Assembly (NCBI GenBank): GCA_035560235.1
Contig: DATMAG010000030.1
Span: forward strand, 1 to 51,058
Length of the DNA stretch: 51,058 bases
Direction of reading: 5' to 3'
Source of the DNA: DASRDU01 sp035560235
GTDB taxonomy: Bacteria; Acidobacteriota; Blastocatellia; RBC074
Shown piece by piece: positions 1-10,663 of the stretch; positions within the stretch are counted from its first letter, which is position 1; every line of letters begins with the position of its first letter. The notes under the pieces were generated by a model that was not told the DNA's origin, did no database searches, and saw only the letters and a list, made by a program, of their open reading frames with translations. A program made the position numbers and the translations under genes.

Positions 1-1820
1 TTGTCAGTGGGACCGGTGGCGAGGAAGAGCCTGAGCTTGTCGCCGACAGTGGTGCCGTTGCTGGCGACAATGAAGTTGATGTCCCACATACTCTCCAGAC
101 ACGACAATATTCGCACCGTGCCGTTCGGAGTGCTGACTGCCACTCCTTCGAGCTGCGTGCCCGGAAAGCCGACAGTGGCTCCGAAATTCGCATTGTTGAC
201 CTTGAATGCCGTAGCCGTGCCCTGGCCGATGACGAAGCCGAGCGAGGTATTGAGCAGGAACTGATCGCCATTCGGCAATGCGCTGGTCTTCGTAAAGCCG
301 TGGACGACCTCCGGCGCTTCAAACGAATTTGGCGGACACGGGCCGCCGCCACCGCCCGACACAGCGGGACAGGGCGGGCAGACATCAGCGCAGGGCTTGC
401 CGGTCGGGAACCCGCCGGTCAGCCCACCGAGCAGACCCGTCCCCGTCCGCGTCCGATCACCAGCCACTTCATCGCGGTTGACCACAATGTCGGTGAAGAC
501 GAGCGAGAGCGTGCCCGCGCCTGCGCCGCGCATAATGTCAACGCCGAGATGGAAGCAGCCCATCGTCGTCGCGTTCAGGGCAATGGTGATCAGACCGGTG
601 CGCTGGCCGCTTGAACCAGCCGGTGTGCCGAAGGGAATGAAGCCGCCAGCCGCGACGCGGTTCGAGCCAGTGGCGAAGCGGTCGTTGAGGTGAACGGTTC
701 CGGCAGACTCGTTGACGCTGGTCAGGCGCAGGCCGCCTGCTTCAGCCGTGAAGGTGGCGAGTTCAATGGGGCTGTTGTCAGTGGGACTGGTGGCGAGGAA
801 GAGCCTGAGCTTGTCGCCGACAGTGGTGCCGTTGCTGGCGACAATGAAGTTGATGTCCCACATACTCTCCAGACACGACAATATTCGCACCGTGCCGGAC
901 GGCGCAGAAACCGCCACGCCCTGAAGCTGCGTGCCTGGGAAGCCTGGGAACGCGCCGAAGTTTGAGTTGTTGACGTCAAAGGTTGCGGCTGTGCCCTGGC
1001 CAATGACGAAGCCGAGCGAGGTATTGAGCAGGAACTGATCGCCATTCGGCAGGCCCGGCCCGGTGGCGAAGCCGTGAACGACTTCAGGCGCGCCGAACGA
1101 ATTGGTCGGGCAGGGACCGCCGCCACCACCCGAGACAGGCGGGCACGGCGGACAGATGACCTGGCATCTGAGGCCGGTCGGATAGCCGCCGGTCAGACCG
1201 CCGAGCAGACCTGTCTGCGGACGGGCGCGATCACCGGCAGTCTCATCGCGGTTGACAACGATGTCGTTGAAGGCGATGGCGGAAACGCCGGTGCGGGTGC
1301 CGCGCTTGATTTCAGTCACAAGGTGGAAGCACCCGTTCATGAAGTCCGCCTTGAAGGCGAAGGTCAGCAGCCCTGAACGCCCGCCGGTGGCATTCGGCGG
1401 CAGTGGCGGGTTGTTGAAGGGAATCAGCGTGCCGGGCAGCACCGCATTTGCGCCGGACGCAAAGCGGTCATTGAGATGCAGTGAGCCAGCCGCGCTGTTG
1501 AGGCTGGTCAGCATTGCTCCCATTGATCCCACGAACTGGAACCTTGCCAGCTCAATCGGATTCTGATCGTTCAGATCACGAATCAGCAGCAGCCGGACTG
1601 TGTCGCCGAGCGAATTTCCGCGACTGGCCAGATAGAAGTTCAGATCCCAGAAACTTTCGAGACACGAAACGGCGGTCATCGTTGCGCCCGGAGTCTCCAG
1701 GGCTATTCCTGCGACCTGCGCGCCGGGAAATCCGATTACGCCGGAAGGCAGGGTGAAAGTAGTTGCACCTGCATCGGGCGGAGTCGTCACCGTAAAGCTG
1801 AGCGGAGAACTGAGCAGAAA
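1..1820 (-). repeat. in-frame tandem DNA repeats, 774-786 bp period
   Basis: The sequence from position 1 recurs from position 775 (offset 774 bp = 258 codons). Over the first ~115 bases I see one mismatch between the copies. The third copy (about 1560-1820) keeps the protein motifs but is clearly diverged. Near identity of neighbouring copies points to recent duplication or ongoing gene conversion. Confidence 0.85.
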
Positions 1821-2006
1821 CTGGTCACCGTTTGGTAACGCATTGGTTCTGGTGAAACCGTGTGTGACCAGCGGAGCCGAAAAAGTCAGACACGCGTCCG
1901 CGGGAGGCGGAGCCGGGGTCAGTGCTGCCGAGACTGAAGTGCGCCAGACCAGGGCAGGAAGCGCCATCACGAAGCAGATGAGCAGAGTAATCAGAGTCTT
2001 CTTCAT
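1..2006 (-). CDS. secreted tandem-repeat protein, C-terminus cut by window edge
   Basis: One frame stays open from ATG at 2006 to the window edge (668 codons, no stop seen). An AGGAG ribosome site at 2014-2018 supports the start. The N-terminus (MKKTLITLLIFVMALPALVW...) is a signal peptide, so the protein is exported. The rest is repeats of about 258-262 residues. Each contains an NGDQFLL motif, a conserved CLESMWDIN or CLESFWDLN motif, a GCFHL motif, a VVNRDE motif, a GLLGGLTGG loop and a cysteine- and glycine-rich linker (CPPCP then VSGGGGG). The anchor motif lies at 1812, 1026 and 252, giving spacings of 786 and 774 bp. Repeats 2 and 3 are much closer to each other than to repeat 1. I do not recognise the domain. 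A surface or matrix protein is plausible, but its function is unknown. Confidence 0.8.
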   Translation of the reverse strand, partial: MKKTLITLLICFVMALPALVWRTSVSAALTPAPPPADACLTFSAPLVTHGFTRTNALPNGDQFLLSSPLSFTVTTPPDAGATTFTLPSGVIGFPGAQVAGIALETPGATMTAVSCLESFWDLNFYLASRGNSLGDTVRLLLIRDLNDQNPIELARFQFVGSMGAMLTSLNSAAGSLHLNDRFASGANAVLPGTLIPFNNPPLPPNATGGRSGLLTFAFKADFMNGCFHLVTEIKRGTRTGVSAIAFNDIVVNRDETAGDRARPQTGLLGGLTGGYPTGLRCQVICPPCPPVSGGGGGPCPTNSFGAPEVVHGFATGPGLPNGDQFLLNTSLGFVIGQGTAATFDVNNSNFGAFPGFPGTQLQGVAVSAPSGTVRILSCLESMWDINFIVASNGTTVGDKLRLFLATSPTDNSPIELATFTAEAGGLRLTSVNESAGTVHLNDRFATGSNRVAAGGFIPFGTPAGSSGQRTGLITIALNATTMGCFHLGVDIMRGAGAGTLSLVFTDIVVNRDEVAGDRTRTGTGLLGGLTGGFPTGKPCADVCPPCPAVSGGGGGPCPPNSFEAPEVVHGFTKTSALPNGDQFLLNTSLGFVIGQGTATAFKVNNANFGATVGFPGTQLEGVAVSTPNGTVRILSCLESMWDINFIVASNGTTVGDKLRLFLATGPTD

Positions 2007-2526
2007 AGGCTTTCTCCTTCTGTTTCAAGGGTCAGGGGCAATAAGTTGTTAACTGGCCAGCTTCGACAGGTGAGGTGGCGGCAACAGGATTGCTGCCGGC
2101 TTTTACTGAGGGATGGGCGAAACCCTGATTACAACCTCAGCCGCTTCCCACGCCTGACAGACTGGGTGAATCAAACCACTTGTAAAAAACCACGTGAGGA
2201 TTCCTTAGTTCCGTAAGGGACGGTGAGGAGGTCTGCTCAGTGAGAGTAAGGAGACACTCGCCAGTGAAACTCCGGGAAAAGTTTCCGAGTGGCGCAACAA
2301 CATTTAGTCTGCTGGCTTAGCGAGGGGAGTCGAAAAGAACAGACTGAATGGCGCCTGCCTGGCTGAAATAGAACTTATTCAGGGGAGAAGACGCTCAGAG
2401 GCTATAGCACTTTGCGGATTATTTCAAGCCTGGCCTGAGATTCCACTGAAGGCCGCTTGCGCCGCTCACCCGGCTGGTCAAGAATTGCTCCTCCCCTCGG
2501 ATTTTTCAGGCACAATGGAGGCAATC
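2007..2526. other. 520-bp divergent intergenic region
   Basis: This lies between two divergently transcribed secreted-protein genes and must hold both promoters. I see no convincing reading frame and no tRNA. Several short self-complementary stretches occur, but I can assign no RNA family. Near its right end, GGAGG at 2517-2521 is the ribosome site of the peptidase gene. Confidence 0.6.
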
Positions 2527-4581
<2,055 letters not shown>

Positions 4582-4601
4582 AGAAACAACGGGTATCTCA
4601 A

Positions 4602-4632
4602 CCTGTCGGCTCCGCCGACAGGGCAGGCTTTT
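4602..4632 (+). terminator. hairpin after the S9 peptidase gene
   Basis: A perfect 9-bp stem (CCTGTCGGC/GCCGACAGG) with a 3-base loop lies 20 bases after the peptidase stop. A short TTTT follows seven bases later. It may be a weak intrinsic terminator or an RNA-stability element. Confidence 0.5.
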
Positions 4633-4757
4633 CAAACACTCGATCAGACTGATTCTTTGTTATGCTGCGCGGCGTCTTTGGCCCCTCAGACCCGTGTCCT
4701 CGTAATCCCTGCAAAAATTTCAGCCACAGGCGTTCTTCAGCCGAAAGGAAAAAGCCA

Positions 4758-6032
4758 ATGAAACTCAATTCTCCCGCTGCCGTAAATTCAGGTGCGCCGC
4801 TTCGCTCAACCGGCAGGCGCATCGGTCTGGTCAGTTTCTTTATCATCGCTTTGCTCGTTTCCGGCGTGACGGCGCTGGCGCAGGGCACGTTTGATTATGC
4901 CGCTGAACGCAACCGCGCATTTGAACTGGTCGAGCAGAACAACCTGCTGGCCGCGCTGCCGGTGCTGGAAAAACTGGCAGCAGCGAAACCGGATGATTTC
5001 GCTGTGCTGGAGCGGCTGGCGCTGGCGCTGGTGTCGAGCGCCGTCACGCAAAAGCAGGGCGAGGAGCGCAAACAGGCTTTGCTGCGCGCTCGTGCGCTGG
5101 CGCAGAAGGTTAAGGACAGCGGTTATGACAGCCGCCTTGCGGAAGTGCTGCTTGAAAAGATTCCGGCTGACGGCAATCCGGGTGACAGCGCAAAGCGCAC
5201 GCCAACTGATGAGGCGCTGATGGAAGGCGAACAGGCTTTTGCCAAAGGCGATATGGAAGGCGCGATTGCGGGCTATGAAAAAGCTGCGAAACTCGACCCG
5301 AAACTTTATGAAGCGCCGCTTTACATCGGTGATGCTTACTTCAAGCTGAAGAAGATTGACGAAGCCGGAAAGGCCTATGCGCGGGCGATTGCAATTGACG
5401 CCGACCGCGAGACGGCTTACCGGTACTGGGGCAACGTGCTGATGCAGGACGGGCGCCTGAAGGAGGCGCGTGACAAGTTCATCGAAGCTATCATCGCTGA
5501 GCCTTACAACAACGCGCCCTGGCAGTTCCTGGTGGAATGGGGTCGCCGCAGCAGTATGCAACTGGCGCACGCGCGCATTGAAATTCCTGCTTCAGTCGAA
5601 GTCAGCAAAAAGGATAACAAGACAATCAACCTGACTCTGATGACCGGTGACAGCGATAAGAAAGACGGTTCGTTTGCGTGGACGGTTTACGGCATGCACC
5701 GCGCGCTGTGGAAGACTGATGACAAGAAATTCAAAGAGGCTTACCCGAACGAGAAGCAGTATCGTCACAGCCTCAGTGAAGAAGCCGGAGCCTTGCGCCT
5801 GACGGCTGAAACGCTGCAGGCCAGAATCAAAGACGGGGAAGTGAAGGAAGCGCAACTCAGCCCGGCGCTGGCCACTTTGCTGAAACTGCACCGCGCCGGA
5901 CTGATTGAAGCCTGGGTGCTGCTGGCAGTGCCCGATGAAGGCGTCGCGCAGGACTATGCGGCTTATCGCCGCGAACATCGTGACAAGCTGCGGCAGTATC
6001 TGACCGATTATGTGACTGCGGGCAGCAAATAA
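4758..6032 (+). CDS. membrane-anchored/secreted TPR-repeat protein
   Basis: 424-residue protein starting at ATG 4758 after an AAAGGA ribosome site; an earlier in-frame ATG lacks one. An N-terminal hydrophobic segment at residues ~18-40 ends in ALAQG and is probably a signal peptide or anchor. Residues ~150-255 contain helical TPR units (GDMEGAIAGYEKAAKLDP, IDEAGKAYARAIAID, LKEARDKFIEAIIAEP), which usually mediate protein-protein contacts. The C-terminal ~150 residues match no family I know. It sits 13 bases before the hydrolase gene, so the two are probably co-transcribed. Exact role unknown. Confidence 0.8.
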   Translation: MKLNSPAAVNSGAPLRSTGRRIGLVSFFIIALLVSGVTALAQGTFDYAAERNRAFELVEQNNLLAALPVLEKLAAAKPDDFAVLERLALALVSSAVTQKQGEERKQALLRARALAQKVKDSGYDSRLAEVLLEKIPADGNPGDSAKRTPTDEALMEGEQAFAKGDMEGAIAGYEKAAKLDPKLYEAPLYIGDAYFKLKKIDEAGKAYARAIAIDADRETAYRYWGNVLMQDGRLKEARDKFIEAIIAEPYNNAPWQFLVEWGRRSSMQLAHARIEIPASVEVSKKDNKTINLTLMTGDSDKKDGSFAWTVYGMHRALWKTDDKKFKEAYPNEKQYRHSLSEEAGALRLTAETLQARIKDGEVKEAQLSPALATLLKLHRAGLIEAWVLLAVPDEGVAQDYAAYRREHRDKLRQYLTDYVTAGSK

Positions 6033-6045
6033 TTCAAAGCAGGGG

Positions 6046-6951
6046 ATGAGCATCTTCAACCATCAGCCGCCGCGCAAAGCCGCGTTTTTCAGATTGCCGC
6101 GCACCGCCCGGCTCGGCGTTTACCTGCCGGTTTTTCTGGCGCTCACATTCTTCGGTTTGCGCACGCTCGAAAGCGCCATCACTTATCATCCGGTGCGTTA
6201 CGCGCCGGGGCCGGAATGGCAACTGCCCGCCGAAGCTGAAGAGGTCTGGTTCACGGCCTCTGACGGCGTAAAGCTGAACGGCTGGTTCCTGCGCGCGCAG
6301 GGGCAGTCGTCAGCTCCGACCGTGCTTTACTGTCACGGCAACGGCGGCAATCTGACGAGCGTGAGAACGCTGGCCGGGCAGCTCGTGCAGCGCGGGCTGA
6401 ATGTGCTGATTTACGACTATCGCGGCTACGGGCGCAGCGAAGGATCCTTATCTGATGAATGGGCGCTCTATCGTGATGGCGACGCGGCTTATGACTATCT
6501 GACAAAGGTACGCGGCGTCAGGCCGGAGAAGCTGGCGATTTATGGCCTGTCGCTCGGCACCACTGTAGCGATTGACCTGGCCTCGCGGCATCAGTGTGGC
6601 GCGCTGGTCGTTGAAGCCGGGCTGAGTTCAGCCCGCGAAATGGCAGCAGTCGCCGTTCCCTGGCTGCCCGGCTGGATGCACTGGCTCGCCCGCAATCGCT
6701 TTGAATCGGCGCGCAAGCTGGCTGAAGTGAAAAGCCCCGTGCTGATTGCGCACGGCACTGCCGATAACGTGATTCCGGTCGAACAGGGCCGCCATCTTTT
6801 CGCTGCCGCCCCCGAACCGAAAAAACTGATCATCGTTCCCGGCGGCACTCACTGGCTGCCGTCTGCGCCCGGTTACGTTGATTCGGTGGTCGGCTTTATT
6901 CAGGAGAAACTGCGGCAGGCAAACCGCGGGATCATTCAGAAAACAGGCTGA
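6046..6951 (+). CDS. membrane-anchored alpha/beta hydrolase (BEM46/S33-like)
   Basis: 301-residue alpha/beta hydrolase. After a hydrophobic N-terminal segment (~residues 20-40) the core shows the oxyanion motif YCHGNGGN, YDYRGYGRSEG, the nucleophile elbow GLSLG (Ser169), Asp240 in HGTADNVIP and His269 in GGTHW, so the triad is complete. This fits the BEM46/ABHD-like serine hydrolases, whose substrates are usually lipids or small esters. It starts 13 bases after the TPR gene with only a weak GGGG ribosome site, suggesting coupling. A long perfect inverted repeat lies six bases beyond its stop. Confidence 0.88.
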   Translation: MSIFNHQPPRKAAFFRLPRTARLGVYLPVFLALTFFGLRTLESAITYHPVRYAPGPEWQLPAEAEEVWFTASDGVKLNGWFLRAQGQSSAPTVLYCHGNGGNLTSVRTLAGQLVQRGLNVLIYDYRGYGRSEGSLSDEWALYRDGDAAYDYLTKVRGVRPEKLAIYGLSLGTTVAIDLASRHQCGALVVEAGLSSAREMAAVAVPWLPGWMHWLARNRFESARKLAEVKSPVLIAHGTADNVIPVEQGRHLFAAAPEPKKLIIVPGGTHWLPSAPGYVDSVVGFIQEKLRQANRGIIQKTG

Positions 6952-6957
6952 GTTGCG

Positions 6958-7039
6958 TGACGGTGTTTGGAGTTCCAGCTTTAGCTGGTCTGGCCTGCTT
7001 GAAAGCCACCAGCTAAAGCTGGAACTCCAAACACCGTCA
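6958..7039. repeat. perfect 32-bp inverted repeat with 18-base loop
   Basis: Arms 6958-6989 and 7008-7039 are exactly complementary over 32 bases; the core includes GGAGTTCCAGCTTTAGCTGG. It lies between two convergent genes and could act as a bidirectional terminator, although no T-run follows on either side. The palindromic core looks like a mobile or repetitive intergenic element rather than a plain terminator. Confidence 0.9.
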
Positions 7040-7093
7040 GGCTGAGAGCAGCGTTTCAACTGGTGTTGCGGGTTTGGGTGATGGTTTCAGAGC

Positions 7094-7519
7094 TTATGAT
7101 TCATCCTGAACTGACTGGCGCAGCAGTTCAGCATACTTCGGCGGGATTGAGCGGGCGCGGCCTGCTGAAGTGATGACTATATGGCCCGTTTCGCCTTCAG
7201 CCAGCAGTTCACCATCTTCAACTCGTCGCACTTCATACACGAACCTGAGCGCGCGGCTGCGCATTTCGGCAATGCGCGTGCGGATGAGCAGTTCGTCGTC
7301 GTAGCGGGCCGGTTTGCGGTAAGTCACGTGCGCTTCGGTGACGGACATAATGGCATCGGCTTCGCGTTCCATATCGCGGTAGTTGAAGCCGTGATCGCGG
7401 CACAGTTCGACCCGTCCGACCTCAAACCAGATCAGATAATTCGAGTGATAGACGATGCCTGCCTGATCAGTTTCAGCATACCGCACCCGCAACCTTGTTT
7501 CGCTCCAGTCGTAATTCAT
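7094..7519 (-). CDS. YbgC/FadM-type acyl-CoA thioesterase
   Basis: 141-residue single-domain hotdog thioesterase of the 4-hydroxybenzoyl-CoA/YbgC family, which hydrolyses acyl-CoA thioesters in the cytoplasm. The N-terminal signature RYAETDQAGIVYHSNY contains the catalytic Asp (about residue 18), followed by YLIWFEVGRVEL. Its length is typical of the family. No strong ribosome site is visible before ATG 7519, because a heptad repeat block abuts the gene five bases upstream. In other bacteria ybgC travels with tol-pal genes; here it stands alone. Confidence 0.9.
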   Translation of the reverse strand: MNYDWSETRLRVRYAETDQAGIVYHSNYLIWFEVGRVELCRDHGFNYRDMEREADAIMSVTEAHVTYRKPARYDDELLIRTRIAEMRSRALRFVYEVRRVEDGELLAEGETGHIVITSAGRARSIPPKYAELLRQSVQDES

Positions 7520-7523
7520 AAGG

Positions 7524-7648
7524 CAGTAGTCAGTAGTCAGTAGTCAGTTGTCCATTGTCCGTTGTCTGTTGCAGGTTGTCAGTCTGCAATGAACTACTGA
7601 CAACTGACAATGGACAACTGACAACTGACTACTGACCACTGACCACTG
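7524..7648. repeat. heptanucleotide tandem repeats forming a long hairpin
   Basis: The left arm runs in 7-base units: CAGTAGT three times (7524-7544), then CAGTTGT, CCATTGT and CCGTTGT. The right arm is eight complementary-type units from 7593 to 7648 (ACTACTG, ACAACTG, ACAATGG, ACAACTG twice, ACTACTG, ACCACTG twice). The arms pair as an imperfect hairpin. The design resembles the heptameric short tandem repeats known from cyanobacteria. Confidence 0.85.
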
Positions 7649-7704
7649 CTCTATGGTAGAGTTTAATTGTGTTCCCGGCAATTGATTCGTCATTCAGGAG
7701 ATTT

Positions 7705-9054
7705 ATGCACAAAAGATTTTCATCGCTGATTGCAATGCTTGCGCTGCTGGCGCTGCCTGTGGTGGCGCAGGTGGCGGCTCCGTCGGGCGCGGCTCCGGCA
7801 AAAAAGACTCTCATTACGGCGGCGAGTGTCGAAGCCGCCACGAAGGCCATTCTCGAACAGGTCGGTGAGATGCGGCAGATCAGGGTTCTCAGCCCGGTCA
7901 AAAGCGGCACCAGATCGCGCGCTGAAATTGAACAGATGGTCATTCGCAACTTCAACGAAGAGACACGGCCCGGCGAAATTGAAGCTTCAGGCAAGGCGCT
8001 CTTTGCTTTCGGCCTCGTGCCGCCGGGGTTTCAGTTGAAGGAATTCACGATCAAACTGCTGACCGAACAGGTGGCCGGGTTTTATGACCCGAAGACAAAG
8101 GAATTTTTTATTGCCGACTGGAATGACCTCGACGCGCAGAAGCCCGTCATCGCGCACGAACTGACGCACGCTTTGCAGGATCAGAATTTCAATCTGCGGC
8201 GATTCGAGAAATGGCCGGCGGGCGACAGCGACCGCGAAATGGCGATTCACGCGCTGATCGAAGGCGACGCAACGGTGCTGATGTACGATTACATGCTCAA
8301 ACCGATGGGCCGCAGCGTGGCACAACTGCCGATGACGATCAGCAAACTGGCCGAAGCCGGAATGGCGATGGCAGGCGGCGATGATGTGAAGATGCTCAAG
8401 GCCGCGCCCGCCGCGCTGCGTGAATCGCTGATCTTTCCGTATGTTTACGGCGCTGATTTCGTGCAGGCGATGCTGAAGCGGCAGGGCTGGTCGGGCGTGT
8501 CGCAGGCTTTCACCGATCTGCCGCAGTCAACCGAACAGATTCTGCACTTCGACAAATACACCGCGCGCGAAATGCCGGTGAAGGTGCAGTTGAATGACCT
8601 CAGCGCCACGCTTGGAGAAGGCTGGAAGCGGCTGCTGACCGACATCAACGGCGAGTTTGGTTATCTGATGATTCTGGCCGAATACATTCCGAAGGAGCAG
8701 GCGCGGCAGGCCGCAGCGGGATGGGGCGGCGATCAGTACGCGCTGTATGAGCGCGCGAGCGACGGCAAACTGCTGATCGTTCATCGCAGCGTCTGGGACA
8801 CGGCTGAGGATGCGACTGAATTCGTCAACGCTTACGTGGTTCGCACCAGAAAACGCTATCCCGAAATGAAGTCGGGCGAAGCCGGGCCTGCCGGTCAGGA
8901 ATCATTCATCACGCCTGATGGCACAACCCTGATTGAACGGCAGGACAAGTCGGTGCTGATTATCGAAGGTCTGCCCGCAGCAATGGCCGCAAAGGCCGCA
9001 GGCATCAGCGCGGCGCTCAGGTCGGAAGCAAAGCCGAAAGGCGAGGTGAAGTGA
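7705..9054 (+). CDS. exported zinc metallopeptidase-like protein (HELTH motif)
   Basis: 449-residue protein with a signal peptide (MHKRFSSLIAMLALLALPVVAQ) starting at ATG 7705, four bases after CAGGAG. It contains an HExxH zinc motif, HELTH at residues 151-155, followed by ALIEGDA with Glu186 as likely third zinc ligand. This spacing is typical of gluzincin-type metallopeptidases. The rest, including a possible second domain at residues ~330-430, matches no family I can name. It may be an exported protease, or a protein that keeps the fold with another role. A DUF445 gene follows after 12 bases, probably in the same transcript. Confidence 0.8.
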   Translation: MHKRFSSLIAMLALLALPVVAQVAAPSGAAPAKKTLITAASVEAATKAILEQVGEMRQIRVLSPVKSGTRSRAEIEQMVIRNFNEETRPGEIEASGKALFAFGLVPPGFQLKEFTIKLLTEQVAGFYDPKTKEFFIADWNDLDAQKPVIAHELTHALQDQNFNLRRFEKWPAGDSDREMAIHALIEGDATVLMYDYMLKPMGRSVAQLPMTISKLAEAGMAMAGGDDVKMLKAAPAALRESLIFPYVYGADFVQAMLKRQGWSGVSQAFTDLPQSTEQILHFDKYTAREMPVKVQLNDLSATLGEGWKRLLTDINGEFGYLMILAEYIPKEQARQAAAGWGGDQYALYERASDGKLLIVHRSVWDTAEDATEFVNAYVVRTRKRYPEMKSGEAGPAGQESFITPDGTTLIERQDKSVLIIEGLPAAMAAKAAGISAALRSEAKPKGEVK

Positions 9055-9066
9055 AGTCGGACGGCG

Positions 9067-9900
9067 ATGAATCTGGAACTGCTGATCAAACTCAGCCCGC
9101 TCGTGGTCGCCACGCTGCACGGTTACGGCGCAGCGTGGCTGGCCGTGAAGATGCTCTTTCGCCCGCGCCATCCGGTTTATCTCTTCGGCTGGCAACTGCC
9201 GCTGACGCCCGGCATGCTGCCGAAGGAACGCGAACATTTCATCGAAGCCCTCTCAACTGTCATCGCTGAACGCCTGCTCGACATTGAAACCATCGCAGAT
9301 GAACTGATGAAGCTCGACCTGCACGGCGAAATCACGACGCTCGCGCAGCGCGAATACCTGCATCACTCGCAGAGCGAATCAACGATTCAGGCCATCACCG
9401 AGCATCTGCGCGAGCGTCTCTATCACCTGCGCGATTCGGTCGAAAGCCGCTGGGAGATCACCCGCGCCCTGCGCAAGGTCATCGAGCAGGAGATGGAACA
9501 GCGCTTCAGCGTGCTGCGCCGGATGGTGACGAACTACTTTCTGGATGATGAAGCGCTCTATCGCATCGTCGGTGATTCGATCAACAAACTGGCCGATCAG
9601 ATCGTTGACAGTCTGTACGTGCGCACCACCATTTCGCAGGCGATGGCGCAGGTGCCGGAAAGACTGCTGAGCAGCGGCGCCATGGTTCAGTCAGCCACTG
9701 TCAGCACCTTCGTCAGAACGCTCAGCCAGCGGCTGGACTTCCGGGCCATCCTCATCAAACGCCTCAGCGCGCTCTCGAATGAAGACATCGAACAACTGAT
9801 TATGGAAACCGCCGGGCGCGAAATCAGCGCCATCGTCTGGTTTGGCGCAGGCATTGGCTTTGTGGTCGGCATTGTTCAGACGCTGATCAACTTCCTGTGA
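9067..9900 (+). CDS. DUF445 family membrane protein
   Basis: 277-residue protein with the DUF445/YheB layout. An N-terminal hydrophobic segment is followed by GYGAAWLAVKMLFRPRHPVY and LTPGMLPKERE. A long helical middle comes next, then a C-terminal membrane segment (IVWFGAGIGFVVGIVQTLINFL). Members are conserved membrane-associated proteins without an assigned biochemical role. It follows the metallopeptidase gene by 12 bases and ends seven bases before the convergent coaE stop. Confidence 0.85.
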   Translation: MNLELLIKLSPLVVATLHGYGAAWLAVKMLFRPRHPVYLFGWQLPLTPGMLPKEREHFIEALSTVIAERLLDIETIADELMKLDLHGEITTLAQREYLHHSQSESTIQAITEHLRERLYHLRDSVESRWEITRALRKVIEQEMEQRFSVLRRMVTNYFLDDEALYRIVGDSINKLADQIVDSLYVRTTISQAMAQVPERLLSSGAMVQSATVSTFVRTLSQRLDFRAILIKRLSALSNEDIEQLIMETAGREISAIVWFGAGIGFVVGIVQTLINFL

Positions 9901-9907
9901 ATAAGGA

Positions 9908-10540
9908 TCAGTTCTGTTGCGGCGTGACTGAAGCGAGTTCCTTCAGTTTGAAATAGAGCTGTGTGACCTGCTCGCGGGTTTCGTCGAAGCTGCCTGAGGT
10001 GTTGATGGTGTAATCAGCGAACTTCAGTTTTTCGGCGGTCGGCATCTGCGCGGCAATGCGGGCCTGCGCGGCTTCACGCGGCAGATTGTTGCGCGCCATC
10101 AGCCGCTCAAGCTGCAACTGCGGGTCGCAGTAAACGACGACGACCTTGTCGAAGCGTTTGTATGATCCGGTTTCAATCATCAGCGCCGCGTCAACAAAGA
10201 CAATTGCCCCGGGATTGCGCGCCGCGACTTCGGCAAACCACTTTTCCTGCGCGGCAAAGACCTGCGGATGAACAATTGCGTTGAGCTGCTTCAGGCGTTC
10301 GGAATGGCTGAAAACAAAGGCTCCGAGCCGGGCGCGGTCAATCGTTCCCGTTTCGCTGACGAGGCCTGGCACGTCAGCGCTGAATTCACGAATAATCTGA
10401 TCGTAAGCAGGCTGGCCCGGTTCAATGACCTGATGCGCGACCTGATCGGCGTCAATCACCTCGCCGCCGAGTTCACGCAGCACCGAAGACACAAACGACT
10501 TGCCCGTTGCAATCCCGCCTGTCAGTCCGACTCGCAGCAT
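9908..10540 (-). CDS. coaE: dephospho-CoA kinase
   Basis: Last step of coenzyme A synthesis: ATP-dependent phosphorylation of the 3'-OH of dephospho-CoA. The 210-residue length is normal. The P-loop GGIATGKS lies at residues 8-15 and is followed by the family motif VIDADQVAHQV. VDAALMIETG and RLMARNNLPREAAQARI (lid and base-binding region) are also present. Translation starts with ATG at 10540. It converges with the DUF445 gene and lies downstream of folD on the same strand, with a repeat between them. Confidence 0.96.
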   Translation of the reverse strand: MLRVGLTGGIATGKSFVSSVLRELGGEVIDADQVAHQVIEPGQPAYDQIIREFSADVPGLVSETGTIDRARLGAFVFSHSERLKQLNAIVHPQVFAAQEKWFAEVAARNPGAIVFVDAALMIETGSYKRFDKVVVVYCDPQLQLERLMARNNLPREAAQARIAAQMPTAEKLKFADYTINTSGSFDETREQVTQLYFKLKELASVTPQQN

Positions 10541-10552
10541 AAAGGAAAACCG

Positions 10553-10658
10553 AAATCAAAAGGCAAAATCAAAAGGCAAAAGGTCGGCACTTTTTCTTTT
10601 TCAGAGTTCAGGGGCTTTGCTTCCGAATCCCATTTTTGCCCTTTGCCTTTTGATTTTT
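10553..10658. repeat. A/T-rich direct and inverted repeat between folD and coaE
   Basis: A 13-base unit (TCAAAAGGCAAAA) occurs twice in a row at about 10556-10581. Its inverse (TTTGCCTTTTGA) lies near 10642-10653 before a run of Ts, so the region can fold into a hairpin. It resembles the other intergenic repeats here in layout but not in sequence. Confidence 0.75.
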
Positions 10659-10663
10659 TGGAT

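Noticed and set aside
300..1376. Several plus-strand and out-of-frame minus frames in the tandem-repeat gene
   Set aside because: They fall inside the continuous minus-strand frame from 2006, whose repeats are in phase at protein level.
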